Origin: Ancylobacter mangrovi | Lineage (GTDB): Bacteria > Pseudomonadota > Alphaproteobacteria > Rhizobiales > Xanthobacteraceae | DNA length: 64,000 nucleotides | Assembly: GCF_024752355.1 (NCBI RefSeq) | Contig: NZ_JANTHZ010000005.1 | Coordinates: 1-64,000 of the forward strand | Direction of reading: 5' to 3' | Shown here: positions 62,840 to 64,000 of the stretch, one piece after another | Layout: each line of letters starts with the position of its first letter | Numbering within the stretch: position 1 is the stretch's first letter | Position numbers and translations under genes: made by a program | The notes under the pieces: generated by a model | What the model saw: the letters and a program-made list of their open reading frames with translations, nothing else | Told to the model about the DNA's origin: nothing | Database searches by the model: none

Positions 62840-64000
62840 ATGCCCCGGGGCTCCATCGCCATTGCCGGTGCCGGTATTGGCGGCCTCACCGCGGCCATCG
62901 CGCTGGCGCGGGCCGGGTTCGAGGTCGCGGTGCTGGAGCGCGCCCATGCGCTGGAAGAGGCCGGGGCGGGTGTCCAGCTCGCCGCCAATGCCACGCGCTG
63001 CCTGCAATCGCTCGGCCTCTATGACCGCATCGCCGCTGACGCGGTGATTCCGGGCGCCTTCGCGGTGATGGACGGGCGCCAGGGCACCGGCATCACGCAG
63101 GCCGCAATGGGCGCCGAAGCCGAGGCCCGCTTCGGCGGCCCCTTCATCGTCATCCACCGCGCCGATCTGCAGGCCGCCCTGCTCACGGCCGCACGCGAGA
63201 CGCCGGGGATCTCGATCCTTCTCGACTGCGCGGTGCACGGCTTCGAGCGGCAGGGCGACGCCCTCGCCATCCACGCCCATGGCGGGACCACGGTGCGCGC
63301 CGATGCGCTGATCGGCGCCGACGGGCTGCGCTCCTTCGTGCGCCTCCAGCTCTTTCCCGAGGCCAGGCCATCCTTCCGCCACCGCGCCGCCTGGCGTGCC
63401 ACCGTGCCGACGGACGCCCTGCCCGCCGCCCTCGCCGACCCGGTGACGCGGCTCTGGCTCGGCCCGGGTGCCCATCTCGTCAGCTATCCGGTGAAGGCGG
63501 GCACGGCGGTCAATCTGGTCGCGGTCACACCCGACGAGCGCGAGGACCATGGCTGGAGCCAGGAAGGCTCGCCCGACGAACTCATCGCCCATTATCGCGG
63601 CTGGAGCCGGCAGGCCCTCGCGCTGCTCGGCGCGCCCGAGCGCTGGCTGCGCTGGGCGCTGTTCGACCTCGACCCGCTGCCCGGCTGGGGCGCGGCGACG
63701 GGGCCCGTCACCCTGCTCGGCGACGCCGCCCATGCGATGCCGCCCTTCCTCGCCCAGGGCGCGGCGCAGGCGATCGAGGACGCTGTCGTGCTCGCCCGCT
63801 GCCTTGCGGACGGCGCCGACATTCCCGCCGCGCTCGCCCGCTACGAGGCCGCGCGCCGGCCGCGCACCGCCGCCGTGCAGCGCGCCGCCCGCTCCATGGA
63901 CCGCATCTACCACCTCTCCGGCCCGGCGCGGATGGCGCGCGATTTCGTCATGCGGGCCCGCTCGGGCAGCGCGGTGCTGGAGCGCTATGGCTGGATCTAT
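62840..64000 (+). CDS. FAD-dependent monooxygenase, N-terminal part
   Basis: 387 codons present, cut by the window edge. The FAD-binding GAGIGG (about 10-15), the DG motif IGADGLRS and the GD motif LLGDAAHAMPPFLAQGA are complete, placing it among class A flavin monooxygenases such as salicylate and 3-hydroxybenzoate 6-hydroxylases or UbiH-type enzymes. Substrate unknown. It is co-oriented with the zf-CHCC gene. Confidence 0.92.
   Translation, partial: MPRGSIAIAGAGIGGLTAAIALARAGFEVAVLERAHALEEAGAGVQLAANATRCLQSLGLYDRIAADAVIPGAFAVMDGRQGTGITQAAMGAEAEARFGGPFIVIHRADLQAALLTAARETPGISILLDCAVHGFERQGDALAIHAHGGTTVRADALIGADGLRSFVRLQLFPEARPSFRHRAAWRATVPTDALPAALADPVTRLWLGPGAHLVSYPVKAGTAVNLVAVTPDEREDHGWSQEGSPDELIAHYRGWSRQALALLGAPERWLRWALFDLDPLPGWGAATGPVTLLGDAAHAMPPFLAQGAAQAIEDAVVLARCLADGADIPAALARYEAARRPRTAAVQRAARSMDRIYHLSGPARMARDFVMRARSGSAVLERYGWIY

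Overview
The window is high-GC DNA (roughly two thirds G+C) from an alphaproteobacterium, most probably order Hyphomicrobiales. Gene content and order such as argS-SPOR-nagZ-scpA-scpB-tatABC-serS-surE-pcm, yajC-secD-secF, yidD/NifU-like/folE/hisI and popZ-valS resemble Xanthobacteraceae-type genomes (Ancylobacter, Starkeya, Xanthobacter). The family assignment is an inference from protein features and synteny, not from a search. It looks like ordinary chromosome: I see no integrase, transposase, plasmid gene, phage gene or CRISPR array.

Layout. 1-6.9 kb: the 5' end of a phosphomannomutase gene; then a minus-strand run yajC-secD-secF, a Mth938-domain protein and a squalene/phytoene-synthase-like protein (relatives of complex I assembly factors NDUFAF3 and NDUFAF6); a DUF815 ATPase on the other strand; and a degenerate LytM/LysM lipoprotein. 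7-21 kb: one long minus-strand run for envelope, division and translation (dgt, argS, SPOR protein, nagZ, scpAB, tatABC, serS, surE, pcm), interrupted by an orphan ABC ATPase. serS carries a 65-residue, low-GC insert in its catalytic domain. 21-26.9 kb: erpA overlapping an MTA/SAH nucleosidase gene, exonuclease III, a Sel1-repeat ExoR-like protein, ilvD, a small coiled-coil protein and MgtC. 26.9-34 kb: valS, a PopZ homologue, a TolC-family gene whose promoter is overlapped by a perfect palindrome, and a second PIMT-fold methyltransferase. 34-41 kb: tRNA-Cys, an MsbA-like exporter, tRNA-Asn, a five-gene operon with an ECF42-type sigma factor, and a YeaQ-like membrane protein behind a textbook EcfG stress promoter.

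41.4-49.8 kb is the most unusual part. On the plus strand, a nucleobase (NCS2) permease carries a C-terminal domain that looks like a degenerate anti-sigma-type (GHKL) ATPase. It is followed by a STAS antagonist and an intact RsbW-like kinase. Converging on it from the minus strand are a response regulator with a PP2C (RsbU/SpoIIE) phosphatase domain, a hybrid histidine kinase with two receivers, a single-domain response regulator and a Na/Pi-cotransporter-like protein. Together they supply the kinase, antagonist and phosphatase of a partner switch, with two transporters and no sigma factor alongside. I propose that the switch may act on the permease itself.

49.9-64 kb: a small secreted protein, thrS, yidD, a NifU-like scaffold lacking its third cysteine, folE, hisI, a CBS protein, a rhomboid protease, a transglutaminase-like peptidase, gamma-carbonic anhydrase, DUF3126, cysE, an alpha/beta hydrolase, a membrane protein, a possible uracil-DNA-glycosylase-fold protein, an NDUFS6-type zinc-finger protein and the first 387 codons of an FAD monooxygenase. 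All functions are read from sequence features; no database search was run.
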